The translations under genes were made by a program, and so were the position numbers. From Treponema sp. (GTDB lineage: Bacteria; Spirochaetota; Spirochaetia; Treponematales; Treponemataceae), in assembly GCA_017551545.1 (NCBI GenBank), contig JAFZLJ010000134.1, positions 1 through 64,000 on the forward strand: DNA of 64,000 nt. Direction: 5' to 3'. Under the pieces are notes generated by a model, which was not told the DNA's origin, ran no database searches, and worked only from the letters and a program-made list of their open reading frames with translations. This document shows, in pieces, positions 1-7,473 of this stretch; within the stretch, counting starts at the first letter, position 1, and each line of letters opens with the position of its first letter.

Positions 1-90
1 ACAGAAAAACAGGACTTTGATTCAAGCAGGATGTTGGGGAAATACAAACCAATGAGTCTTGTTGATCAGGCTCTTGCTGCCATCCATTAA
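1..90 (+). CDS. C-terminal end of an unidentified protein (partial)
   Basis: An open frame runs from the window edge to TAA at 88-90 and gives 29 residues ending in MSLVDQALAAIH. The codon use resembles the genes downstream. Nothing in this short tail identifies a family. Its stop lies 48 bases before the thyX start, so the two could be co-transcribed. Confidence 0.55.
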   Translation, partial: TEKQDFDSSRMLGKYKPMSLVDQALAAIH

Positions 91-138
91 ATAGCGTAGA
101 AAGTTGACTTGTTCGTTGACTTTTTATGGGAGATTATT

Positions 139-975
139 ATGGCACATTGCGTTGTACCTGCTGCAGAAGAAATTTTGGATAAAGAATATCCGGTATTGGA
201 CAAAGGTTTTGTCCGCCTTGTTGATTATTTTGGTGGAGACCAGAGAATTGTTCAGTCTGCACGTGTTTCTTATGGTGAAGGAACAAAATCTGTAAGTCAG
301 GACGGCGCTCTTATTGATTACCTTTTGCGCCATCAGCATACATCTCCGTTTGAACAGGTTGTAATGACCTTCCATGTAAAAATGCCTATCTTTGTTGCCC
401 GCCAGTGGGTTCGCCATCGTACAGGACGCATGAACGAAGTTTCTGGCCGCTATTCAATCATGAAAGATGAATTCTATGTTCCTGCAGAAGACAAGGTTTC
501 TCCTCAGAGCACAGACAACAAACAGGGTCGTGCAACAGAAGCATTTGATAAAGAAACTGCAGATAAAATCATAAATCAGCTCGAAGAAGGACAGAAACAG
601 GCCTACGAAAGCTACAACGAACTTATTGATAGTGGTCTTGCCCGCGAAATTGCACGTATTAATCTTCCACTTTCTTTATATACAGAATTTTACTGGGAAA
701 TGGATCTTCACAATCTCTTCCATTTCTTAAAACTTCGTTTGGACAGTCACGCACAGTACGAAATCCGTGTTTATGCTCAAGTAATTCTTGAAATGTGCCG
801 TAAGGTTGCTCCAATGGCCACAGAAAGCTTTATCAACCATATGAACGAAGGCGTAAACTTCAGCGGTGAAGAAATGCGTGCCCTTCGTGATGTTATGGAT
901 GGAAAGCCAAACCCACTTGAAGGTAAAAAACTTGAACGATTTAACGAAAAAATCAGAACAGGAGTTCAGCTCTAA
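139..975 (+). CDS. thyX: Flavin-dependent thymidylate synthase ThyX
   Basis: ThyX makes dTMP from dUMP using methylenetetrahydrofolate as carbon donor and FAD/NADPH for reduction, in the cytoplasm. The 278-residue product has the family signature RHRTGRMNEVSGRYS (about residues 92-106), matching the RHRxxxxNExSxRY pattern that binds FAD and dUMP, and the conserved C-terminal segment with LRLDSHAQYEIR. The length fits a ThyX somewhat longer than the minimal enzyme. I chose ATG 139, which follows a GGGAG site at 128-132; an in-frame ATG at 109 would add ten residues unlike the family. The next gene (TraX family) overlaps the 3' end. The assignment is secure; no thyA is visible in the window. 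Confidence 0.95.
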   Translation: MAHCVVPAAEEILDKEYPVLDKGFVRLVDYFGGDQRIVQSARVSYGEGTKSVSQDGALIDYLLRHQHTSPFEQVVMTFHVKMPIFVARQWVRHRTGRMNEVSGRYSIMKDEFYVPAEDKVSPQSTDNKQGRATEAFDKETADKIINQLEEGQKQAYESYNELIDSGLAREIARINLPLSLYTEFYWEMDLHNLFHFLKLRLDSHAQYEIRVYAQVILEMCRKVAPMATESFINHMNEGVNFSGEEMRALRDVMDGKPNPLEGKKLERFNEKIRTGVQL

Positions 976-1708
976 CAGTTCTGATTCATTTAAACTGAAC
1001 AGAAATCAGCTTAAATATATCGCTATATTAGCCATGCTGCTCGATCATATAGGCATGGTGTTCGGTGAGTTTTTTAATTCTTTTGCAGCAGGCCCAATCC
1101 TGCTTTTTATACTCCGATTTTTAGGTCGCCTTACTGCTCCAATAATGTGCTTTTTCCTTGTAGAAGGCTTTCTGCATACAAGGTCAAAAAAACGCTATGC
1201 ACTGCGTCTTGCAATATTTGCTGTAATTTCGCAGGTCCCTTATGCACTGGCACACAAGCACAGCATTCTTTCTACAGATTTCAATATGCTGTTTACTCTG
1301 CTCATATCTTTTCTTGTTCTGTGCGTTATTGAAAGCGAATGTAATGCAGTACTTCACTGGCTAGGCTGTTCACTTTTAATTATCAGTTCTGTTTTCGGTG
1401 ACTGGGGCATTTTTGCACCATTCCTTGTCCTGACTTTTTATTTTTGCCATGATAATAAACAAAAGCTCATAAAATCTTATATTATTATTTCTGTATTAGT
1501 AATTGTCGCCAGTGTTACATTTTGTGTCAGAAATCAATATCCATGGTATTCAGAATTCTGGCAGACAGGCCTTCTGCTTTTTATCCCTGTCCTCTTCCTT
1601 TACAACGGCCAGTCAGGTTCCCGTGCATCATTCCACAAATGGTTTTTCTATATTTTCTATCCATTGCATCTGCTGGTGTTGTGGGGGATATTCCTTTATA
1701 TACAATAA
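932..1708 (+). CDS. TraX-family integral membrane protein (putative acyltransferase)
   Basis: The product is a polytopic membrane protein with about eight hydrophobic segments. The opening LNRNQLKYIAILAMLLDHIG and the later FLGRLTAPIMCFFLVEGF are typical of the TraX family, whose F-plasmid founder N-acetylates pilin. Chromosomal relatives in Treponema and Firmicutes have no established substrate, so acyl transfer to an envelope component is inference. The start is uncertain. An ATG at 866 would overlap thyX by 110 bases; TTG 932 has GAAGG eight bases upstream and gives a more usual N-terminus, so I prefer it. The stop is followed after 24 bases by the lipoprotein gene at 1733. Confidence 0.75.
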   Translation: MNDLTKKSEQEFSSNSSDSFKLNRNQLKYIAILAMLLDHIGMVFGEFFNSFAAGPILLFILRFLGRLTAPIMCFFLVEGFLHTRSKKRYALRLAIFAVISQVPYALAHKHSILSTDFNMLFTLLISFLVLCVIESECNAVLHWLGCSLLIISSVFGDWGIFAPFLVLTFYFCHDNKQKLIKSYIIISVLVIVASVTFCVRNQYPWYSEFWQTGLLLFIPVLFLYNGQSGSRASFHKWFFYIFYPLHLLVLWGIFLYIQ

Positions 1709-1732
1709 AACAACTTCTTCGGAGGAATTATT

Positions 1733-3328
1733 ATGAAAAGTTTATTTAAGTCTTTGTTTTTTATCTTAGTAATTTTTGTAGTTATTGTAGTTGCTTCGTG
1801 TAAGGTAAGTCTTAATGTTATAAATGCTGCTTCTTATACGGTAACTTTTGAAACAAATGGTGGCAGTACAATCTCTTCGCAAACTGTAACAGAAGACCAT
1901 AAAGCAATAAAACCTGATAATCCGTCAAAGCCAGATACAGAAGATGATCGTTTTGTTTTTGATAACTGGTACACTTCTACAGATGAAGGACTAACTCTTT
2001 CTGATGAACCATTTAATTTTGATACCCCAATTAAAAACAACATTACTCTTTATGCAAAATGGAATAGAACTGATATTACATATACTGTTACATATTCTAC
2101 AGATTGGGGAAATGTTCCTTCAACTATACCAGTAGTAAAAAATACTGTACTTACTGCTGAAGACTTGCCTGAACTTTCAGAAGACGGCTTTGTTTTTCTT
2201 GGCTGGTATGATAATAGTACCAAAGTACTTGCAGGAGACTACATGGTTACAAATGATGTAGTTCTCAGTGCTAGATGGGATTATAGTGAGCCTCTTACCT
2301 TGGAATTTCTAGCTGCTGGAACCATTACCATAACAGGCAGATGGTCTACACTGAAATATTCTCGTAATGGAGGAAAACTAACCTTAGCAACAGACAGTAT
2401 AACTGTAAAAAAAGGAGATAAGATTTGTTTTTATGCTGAAGCTATATCAAGCAGTATGAATATCAATTGTTCTTCAGACTGTTATATTTATGGAAATATT
2501 ATGAGTCTTGTTACATTATATTCGGATTCTATTGGATGTAATACAAAAATTACGAGTGTAACTGAATATGCTTTTATGAACTTATTTAGCAATAACACTA
2601 AAATAAAAAGTCATTCCACAAAGTTACTTTATCTGCCGGCTACTGAACTTGCTGATTACTGTTATTATGGTATGTTCAGTTTTTGTAGTAATTTGACAAA
2701 GGCTCCAGTTATATCTGCAACACAGCTTGCAGAGTTTTGTTGTGCTTGGATGTTCATGGATTGTAATAGTCTTAAACAAGCGCCTTCTTTACCGGCAACA
2801 ACACTTGCTAATTATTGTTATGCTAGTATGTTCTATGGTTGTAATAGTCTTGAACAAGCACCCTCTTTACCGGCAACGACACTTGCTTCTCATTGTTACC
2901 AACAAATGTTTTTAGATTGTACAAGTTTGGTACAAGCATCGGACTTACCTGCAACAATTCTTGCCGATTTTTGTTATAGTCATATGTTTGAATACTGTAG
3001 TAACATGAATAAGGCACCAGACCTACCTGCAATAACACTTGCAGATAATTGTTATTCTAGTATGTTTTCTGGATGCAAGAATTTAACTAAAGCACCAGAC
3101 CTTCCGGCTGCAATTCTTGTTTCTAATTGTTATAGTGGAATGTTTACCAACTGTTCAAGGTTAGAATCTATCAAATGTCTTGCTACAGATATTTCTGCCA
3201 ATAATTGTACAAAAAATTGGGTAGAAGATGTGTTTTATACTGGTACTTTCATAACCGCAACGGGTATGGAAGTCTGGTCAAGAGATGAAAACGGCATTCC
3301 ATCCAAATGGACTGTACAGGAAGAATAA
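1733..3328 (+). CDS. Lipoprotein with InlB_B-type repeats and Cys-rich BspA-like leucine-rich repeats
   Basis: The 531-residue product begins with a hydrophobic signal ending in the lipobox VVASC (Cys23), so it should be lipidated. Two Listeria-Bacteroides (Flg_new/InlB_B) modules follow, at about residues 33-110 and 115-185, each ending in the YAKW/SARW signature. The C-terminal half holds at least seven ~24-residue repeats of the form L-x-x-x-C-Y-x-x-M-F-x-x-C-x-x-L-x-x-A-P-x-L-P-A, a Cys-rich variant of the BspA/TpLRR family used by oral treponemes and Bacteroidetes as surface adhesins. A strong GGAGGA site precedes ATG 1733. Surface exposure and adhesion are inferred from the family. The protein ends just before the type III toxin-antitoxin locus. 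Confidence 0.85.
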   Translation: MKSLFKSLFFILVIFVVIVVASCKVSLNVINAASYTVTFETNGGSTISSQTVTEDHKAIKPDNPSKPDTEDDRFVFDNWYTSTDEGLTLSDEPFNFDTPIKNNITLYAKWNRTDITYTVTYSTDWGNVPSTIPVVKNTVLTAEDLPELSEDGFVFLGWYDNSTKVLAGDYMVTNDVVLSARWDYSEPLTLEFLAAGTITITGRWSTLKYSRNGGKLTLATDSITVKKGDKICFYAEAISSSMNINCSSDCYIYGNIMSLVTLYSDSIGCNTKITSVTEYAFMNLFSNNTKIKSHSTKLLYLPATELADYCYYGMFSFCSNLTKAPVISATQLAEFCCAWMFMDCNSLKQAPSLPATTLANYCYASMFYGCNSLEQAPSLPATTLASHCYQQMFLDCTSLVQASDLPATILADFCYSHMFEYCSNMNKAPDLPAITLADNCYSSMFSGCKNLTKAPDLPAAILVSNCYSGMFTNCSRLESIKCLATDISANNCTKNWVEDVFYTGTFITATGMEVWSRDENGIPSKWTVQEE

Positions 3329-3348
3329 AAAAAACAAGAATTTTTCTC

Positions 3349-3378
3349 TTGACTTTTCGTTATTTCATGTCGTATATT
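3349..3378 (+). promoter_or_regulatory. Promoter of the type III antitoxin RNA and toxin
   Basis: TTGACT (3349-3354) and TATATT (3373-3378) are separated by 18 bases. The predicted start near 3385 lies within a few bases of the first antitoxin repeat, so the transcript would begin almost directly with the repeats. It lies 20 bases downstream of the lipoprotein stop codon. Confidence 0.7.
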
Positions 3379-3381
3379 AAT

Positions 3382-3515
3382 AGTAGATGATAAGGACATA
3401 GAGCGTGTCCTTGTAAATATAAAGAAGCTCAGTTGATGATGAGGACATAGATTGTGTCCTGGCTAAATAAAGAAAATCAGTGGATGTTGAGGCTGTTCTG
3501 AAAATGAGCAGCCTC
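3382..3515 (+). ncRNA. Candidate type III antitoxin RNA (tandem-repeat RNA)
   Basis: Two tandem units of 49 and 48 bases start at 3382 and 3431, and a third begins at 3479 with the same first ~14 bases before turning into a terminator hairpin. Each full unit contains AGGACA and TGTCCT separated by seven bases (TAGANNG), so each can form a 6-bp stem, followed by an A-rich segment. In known type III systems the toxin is an RNase that cuts such repeats into small RNAs that then bind and inhibit it. The order promoter, repeats, hairpin, toxin gene is that of toxIN, tenpIN and cptIN. Expression and processing are inferred. Confidence 0.7.
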
Positions 3516-3523
3516 ACTTTTTT
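3489..3523 (+). terminator. Intrinsic terminator/attenuator between antitoxin repeats and toxin gene
   Basis: A 10-bp stem (GAGGCTGTTC at 3489-3498 with GAGCAGCCTC at 3506-3515, one G-U pair) with a 7-base loop is followed by six T (3518-3523). In type III systems this leaky terminator sets a high ratio of antitoxin RNA to toxin mRNA. It ends 12 bases before the toxin ATG. Confidence 0.85.
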
Positions 3524-3535
3524 AGAGGGGTTGTG

Positions 3536-3985
3536 ATGGAGTTCTGTTTTCTAACATCTGAGTTTTATGATAAGTATAAGAATTGCAAAGAAATCCTTGT
3601 CAAACAAGACAGACCTTATACAGTTCTAATAATCGAGACTATTGGAAAAAAATTTGCAATTCCATTTAGAAGCCATATAAATCCAAATAATCATGATTGT
3701 TATATAACAGACAAATCTATTAATGCAGGTCTTGATTTTCAAAAATCTGTTATTATTACAAATGATGCTTACATAAATACTTTGGAGCGACCAGAAGTAC
3801 GAAATATTGATTATATGGCAATTCACTTCAAGGATTTTGAAATAAAACGGAAATTTGAATCTTTCTTAAAATATTACATGAATGAATATAAACGACATAA
3901 AGACAATCCTGATTTGAAAAGGAATGCCAGAATTGAATTTTGTTCTTTACAGTATTTCTTAAACGATTTAGGTCTGGAAGAATAA
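3536..3985 (+). CDS. Type III toxin-antitoxin toxin, TenpN/CptN/ToxN-like endoribonuclease
   Basis: The 149-residue product starts FCFLTSEFYDKYKNCKEIL and contains RPYTVLIIE, FAIPFRSHINPN and AGLDFQKSVII, then a helical C-terminus. These elements match what I recall of the TenpN/CptN branch of the ToxN/AbiQ fold (an early RPY, an IPxRS segment and a GLDxxK segment). Family members are sequence-specific endoRNases; several block phage infection. I chose ATG 3536, preceded by AGAGGGG at 3524-3530; GTG 3533 is possible. The repeat RNA and hairpin immediately upstream independently support the call. The family was recognised by eye, and a profile search against the TenpN, CptN and ToxN families would decide the subtype. 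No other defence gene is adjacent. Confidence 0.72.
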   Translation: MEFCFLTSEFYDKYKNCKEILVKQDRPYTVLIIETIGKKFAIPFRSHINPNNHDCYITDKSINAGLDFQKSVIITNDAYINTLERPEVRNIDYMAIHFKDFEIKRKFESFLKYYMNEYKRHKDNPDLKRNARIEFCSLQYFLNDLGLEE

Positions 3986-3992
3986 TAACTCC

Positions 3993-4508
3993 CTATTCAA
4001 TAAAAATATAATCCGTCAAATAAATCCCCGAAATTTTACCTAAGGACATCTGTTCATTGATTTGTTCGAGGATGTCTTGTTTGATTTTGTCTTCGGTGCG
4101 GGAAAGGAGTTCTACTTTTGTGTAGGCGCCAAAGTAGCTGGTGAAGATGCCTGTGATTATGAGGCGTTTGCGGGCCAGTTCTTCAAAAAAGACGGTGTCG
4201 CCTTCGGGGTAGGAAAGCCAGGGAGTTATTACAACAGCGGTTCCAATGTCTTCTTCGTTTTCCGGGGCGGTTATGCAGCGGATTGTGCCAAGACCTGTGT
4301 AGGCGGCAATTTTATCATCGAGTTTTTTGTTTAAGTTTTCAATTTCGCGTGGAGTAGGGTTCGGGTCTGCATCTCTAAGGTTTTTTCCGGGAGCGGCTTT
4401 TCTTGAAGCAAGGCCTATAACTGTTCCAAATAAAATTATAAGAACAAGCGCGCCTATAATCGAAAAGAGAACGATATCTGATTTTGAAAAATTGAACTTA
4501 AGCTTCAC
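3993..4508 (-). CDS. FliL-like single-span membrane protein
   Basis: The 171-residue product has a short basic N-terminus, one membrane span (about residues 13-33), a linker rich in Pro/Asn/Lys and a periplasmic domain ending in GKISGIYLTDYIFIE. That tail resembles the end of FliL (an 'ITDFVIQ'-type strand), the protein that supports the flagellar stator, but the rest is weakly conserved to my eye. The start is GTG 4508, directly after the hflX stop TAA at 4511-4509, so translation is probably coupled to hflX. Treponemes use periplasmic flagella, so a flagellar role is plausible but not shown; the main FliL gene normally sits in a flagellar operon, and this may be a paralogue. Confidence 0.5.
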   Translation of the reverse strand: MKLKFNFSKSDIVLFSIIGALVLIILFGTVIGLASRKAAPGKNLRDADPNPTPREIENLNKKLDDKIAAYTGLGTIRCITAPENEEDIGTAVVITPWLSYPEGDTVFFEELARKRLIITGIFTSYFGAYTKVELLSRTEDKIKQDILEQINEQMSLGKISGIYLTDYIFIE

Positions 4509-5765
4509 TTACTGTACCTTCTGACTGATATATGGTGCAGAAAGTACCGCAAGCCTTCCGACTGTTCTTGCCTGAATGTGAACGCCGTCATCAAGCCATT
4601 CTTCTGACAAAATGCAGCCTGCTTTTCGCATTTCGTTTATGAGCGGAACCTTTGCTGCAGGAATTATGTATTCGTGAATCTCACCGTACAGTAATTCTGT
4701 GATTTTATCTTTAAGTTCAATAAAGCCTTTCTGTTCTTTTGCGCTTACAGAAATTGCATCAGGGAACTGGTGGCGCAGGGCAGTGTAGTTTGCTGCAATT
4801 GTTTCATCTTCGGCCTTATCAATTTTATTCAAAAGAATAAGGCGAGGATTTTTTGTAGCACCAATATCTTCAAGAACGCTGCATACTGTTTCATACTGTG
4901 CCATTGCGTTAGGGTCTGCAGAATCAAGAACAATCAAAAGCAAATCTGCAAAAGTAGCTTCTTCGAGTGTAGACTTAAACGCATCTATAAGATGGTGCGG
5001 AAGGTTATTGATAAATCCAACGGTGTCTGTAATTAAAACACCTGCACTTTCGTTCAAAGGAAGTTTTTTTGTAAGAGGGTCAAGTGTAGCAAAAAGCTGG
5101 TCCTTTACATAAGCGTCGGAACCGGTCAAAGCATTAAGCAGACTGGATTTTCCGGCATTTGTATAACCAACAAGCGCACATGTAGGATTTTTTTCTCGCT
5201 GTTTGCGCTGGGTCTTTCTGTTCAATTCAATTTCGGCAAGCTCGTGTTTTGCGCTTGCAATTTTTTCGCGGATAAGTCGCTGGTCAAGCTCGAGCTGAGT
5301 TTCACCGGAACCCTTTGCACCAAATGCTCCACCACGCTGTCGTGAATAATCATTTTTTGCATGACTAAGGCGCGGCAGCATATAAGAAAGTCGTGCCAGT
5401 TCAACCTGCAGTACTGCTTCTTTTGTTGTAGCGCGCTGAGCAAAAATCTTAATGATTACTTCCTGACGGTCAAAGCACGAAAGGCCTGTTAACTCTTCCC
5501 AGTTTCGCTGCTTTCGAGGTTCAATATTAAAATCAAAGATTATACAGTCTACTTCAAGCTGTTTTGCAAGCTCTGCAATTTCTTTTGCTTTGCCGGTACC
5601 AATCCCGTACTGAGGATGAACTTCCATGCGGGTAAGGGTAAGGCGCTGAACAATATCAAGTCCAAGTGTTTGAACAAGTCCTTTTAATTCCTGCAAATCA
5701 TTTCCAGGCTCTCCAACAAGAAGCGCACGCGGAACCTTGTTCTCTTCTTTTTCAACTTCAACCAT
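4509..5765 (-). CDS. hflX: GTPase HflX
   Basis: HflX is a ribosome-binding GTPase that splits stalled or stressed 70S ribosomes. The 418-residue product has the N-terminal HflX domain, the GGAFGAKGSGETQLELD signature, a coiled linker, then the G domain with GYTNAGKSS (G1, about residue 200), DTVGFINNLPHHLI (G3) and NKID (G4). Length fits the family. It is the first gene of a two-gene minus-strand unit with the FliL-like gene, whose GTG abuts its stop. The gene starts 42 bases downstream of the DUF5312-like gene, with a palindromic repeat between them. Assignment is secure. Confidence 0.95.
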   Translation of the reverse strand: MVEVEKEENKVPRALLVGEPGNDLQELKGLVQTLGLDIVQRLTLTRMEVHPQYGIGTGKAKEIAELAKQLEVDCIIFDFNIEPRKQRNWEELTGLSCFDRQEVIIKIFAQRATTKEAVLQVELARLSYMLPRLSHAKNDYSRQRGGAFGAKGSGETQLELDQRLIREKIASAKHELAEIELNRKTQRKQREKNPTCALVGYTNAGKSSLLNALTGSDAYVKDQLFATLDPLTKKLPLNESAGVLITDTVGFINNLPHHLIDAFKSTLEEATFADLLLIVLDSADPNAMAQYETVCSVLEDIGATKNPRLILLNKIDKAEDETIAANYTALRHQFPDAISVSAKEQKGFIELKDKITELLYGEIHEYIIPAAKVPLINEMRKAGCILSEEWLDDGVHIQARTVGRLAVLSAPYISQKVQ

Positions 5766-5780
5766 AGTCCCTCCCAGTTA

Positions 5781-5809
5781 TGTCATTGTCGGACTTGATC
5801 CGACAATCT
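5781..5809. repeat. Dispersed palindrome, family A
   Basis: A copy of the element built around GTCGGGCTTGACCCGAC (here with GGACTTGATCC) fills the gap between hflX and the upstream minus-strand gene. It supplies the stop codon of that gene (5808-5810). Other copies lie at 15443-15472, 35942-35994, 36407-36437 and 63711-63737. Confidence 0.85.
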
Positions 5810-7385
5810 ACGACAAATACTGCTGCATCAACTGTACGAACAGATATATTTTCTTATAAATACCTACGCTGAATTCTTTCATCGGGTGATCAAGGAAGCG
5901 TTCAAGCTCGCGCCAGTTCTGAACAATTTCTGGCTTCTGTTTTGTGTAATCTTCAATAAGCTGCTTGAGTGTTTTTCCTATTGTAATTAAATCCTGAGCT
6001 GAAGTTACAATAAAGCCGCGTGCCTGTTCATTTGAATCAGAAATTACACGGTTAATAATATTTTCTGCTCCAGGGTCATGTGCTGTTTTTGGAAGAAGAT
6101 TCTTAATCTTAAGTCCGGAAGTTCCGTCTTCAGACAAATCAGAATCAAAGGCTGTAATTTCATCAGAAATCTTAAGCAGCTCCTGGTATGCATTCGACAT
6201 TGGATTAGCAAGCGAAGCATCCCACTGTCCGCGTACAACTACAACATCGTAAAATTCACGGATATCCTTTTTAACATATTCCAGAAGAAAAGCCTTAAGA
6301 TAATTAAGAGGTTCTGTATATTCAAACAGCCCGAGCTCTTTTTTACTGAAGCCTTCGTTTGCACCTGCAATATAAAAATGAAGTGTCTGGAAATCTGTGC
6401 TGCCGAATATCTGTTCACAAAGCTGATTAGCCTTGTTTTCCTTCTGCTTGTAGCCTATTTTTGAAATTGTAGTTCGGATTTCTTCCTGAATTTTATCCAT
6501 GTATGGTTCAATGAGCGAAGCATAATGCGACTGAACCTGTGTAACATATTCAGTATTGCCCGAAATATGACGAATCATAAGCTCAAAGGCACCTGACTGC
6601 TGGATATTTTTAATTCTTGCAACTATCTTTTTCCAGTTTCCAAGCGAAATTGTTTCTGTAGCCTGGGTTGCCTTCATAAATGCAAAAAGTTCATTCCACA
6701 AAAGATTTTCATCTGTGATTGCATATGCTACTGCACAGAAATCTTTAAGATCGTCTGTAATATACTCGCCGTTGATTTTTTCAAAATTAGGAACTGCATT
6801 AAAATTGAATTCCTGAAGTGACGAAGCGAACTTTTTAAGCAGAACATAATAATCAAAGCAGCAGAAATCCTGAAGTGTACTGAATGCCTTGTAGATATTT
6901 TCTGTTCTATTCATTCTTTCATTGTCAAATTCTGCAGAAAAAATAGAAAATTCTTCGTCGAGTTTTGATGAAAGCTGCTGCAGCGGAACAGTTCTTGCCA
7001 TTTCAAGAATCTTCTGCTGGTCAAAATGCTCCAGAAGTGCAACCTGCTTTTCTGAAAGTGAATAATTTACAACCTGAGCCTTGTAAAGGTTAGGATTCTG
7101 ATTTGATTTAAAGATTGCCTGTGCCGGTGAAACTAATTTATAAATATCATAAAACAATTTAGCAAACGGAGGCAGAACTTCGATTGTAGAAGCCCTGTAA
7201 AAATTATGATACTTAGTTTTTGAGAAAGTCTTAGCAATAGCCTTTAATTTACGCTTTTTTTCAGCTTCGGGATTGGAAGATTTGAATAAATTTGAAAACA
7301 AACTCTGAAAAAACGATTGTTTTTCTGCCTGAGCTGCTGCCTTTTTTTCTTCTTCCTGTTCCTTTTTAATATCACCTACATCCAT
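5808..7385 (-). CDS. Spirochaete conserved protein, probably DUF5312
   Basis: The 525-residue product has no signal peptide and no membrane span. A Lys/Glu/Gln-rich start is followed by a long, mostly helical body with FYDIYKLVSPAQAIF near the N-terminus and a C-terminal region with WRELERFLDHPMKEF. I recognise the general pattern of a Treponema-conserved cytoplasmic family (DUF5312) of unknown function; this needs a profile search. Its ATG lies seven bases after a -10 box, with TTGAAA 17 bases further upstream, and no Shine-Dalgarno is present, so the mRNA may be leaderless. The stop codon comes from a family A palindrome. The promoter is divergent from that of the FGE-like gene. Confidence 0.6.
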   Translation of the reverse strand: MDVGDIKKEQEEEKKAAAQAEKQSFFQSLFSNLFKSSNPEAEKKRKLKAIAKTFSKTKYHNFYRASTIEVLPPFAKLFYDIYKLVSPAQAIFKSNQNPNLYKAQVVNYSLSEKQVALLEHFDQQKILEMARTVPLQQLSSKLDEEFSIFSAEFDNERMNRTENIYKAFSTLQDFCCFDYYVLLKKFASSLQEFNFNAVPNFEKINGEYITDDLKDFCAVAYAITDENLLWNELFAFMKATQATETISLGNWKKIVARIKNIQQSGAFELMIRHISGNTEYVTQVQSHYASLIEPYMDKIQEEIRTTISKIGYKQKENKANQLCEQIFGSTDFQTLHFYIAGANEGFSKKELGLFEYTEPLNYLKAFLLEYVKKDIREFYDVVVVRGQWDASLANPMSNAYQELLKISDEITAFDSDLSEDGTSGLKIKNLLPKTAHDPGAENIINRVISDSNEQARGFIVTSAQDLITIGKTLKQLIEDYTKQKPEIVQNWRELERFLDHPMKEFSVGIYKKIYLFVQLMQQYLS

Positions 7386-7392
7386 ACTCTTA

Positions 7393-7421
7393 AATATAAG
7401 TCAAAATTGGCGAATTTTCAA
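7393..7421 (-). promoter_or_regulatory. Promoter for the DUF5312-like gene, leaderless type
   Basis: On the minus strand TTGAAA (7421-7416) and TATATT (7398-7393) are 17 bases apart. Only seven bases separate the -10 box from the ATG at 7385, so transcription should start at or next to the start codon. Confidence 0.7.
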
Positions 7422-7437
7422 CCATAAAATATTGTTC

Positions 7438-7466
7438 TAGTCAATTTTGATTTATGGTGCTATAAT
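7438..7466 (+). promoter_or_regulatory. Promoter for the FGE-like gene, leaderless type
   Basis: TAGTCA (7438-7443), 17 bases, TATAAT (7461-7466), then seven bases to ATG 7474. It is divergent from the promoter at 7393-7421, with 16 bases between the two -35 boxes. There is no room for a ribosome-binding site. Confidence 0.65.
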
Positions 7467-7473
7467 ATTTGCT

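Noticed and set aside
866-931. Upstream ATG for the TraX-family gene
   Set aside because: It would overlap thyX by 110 bases without a good ribosome-binding site; TTG 932 has GAAGG at proper distance. Not fully excluded.
3382-3515. Repeats before the toxin gene as a CRISPR remnant
   Set aside because: The ~48-nt units are contiguous with no unique spacers and end in a terminator; this fits a type III antitoxin RNA better.
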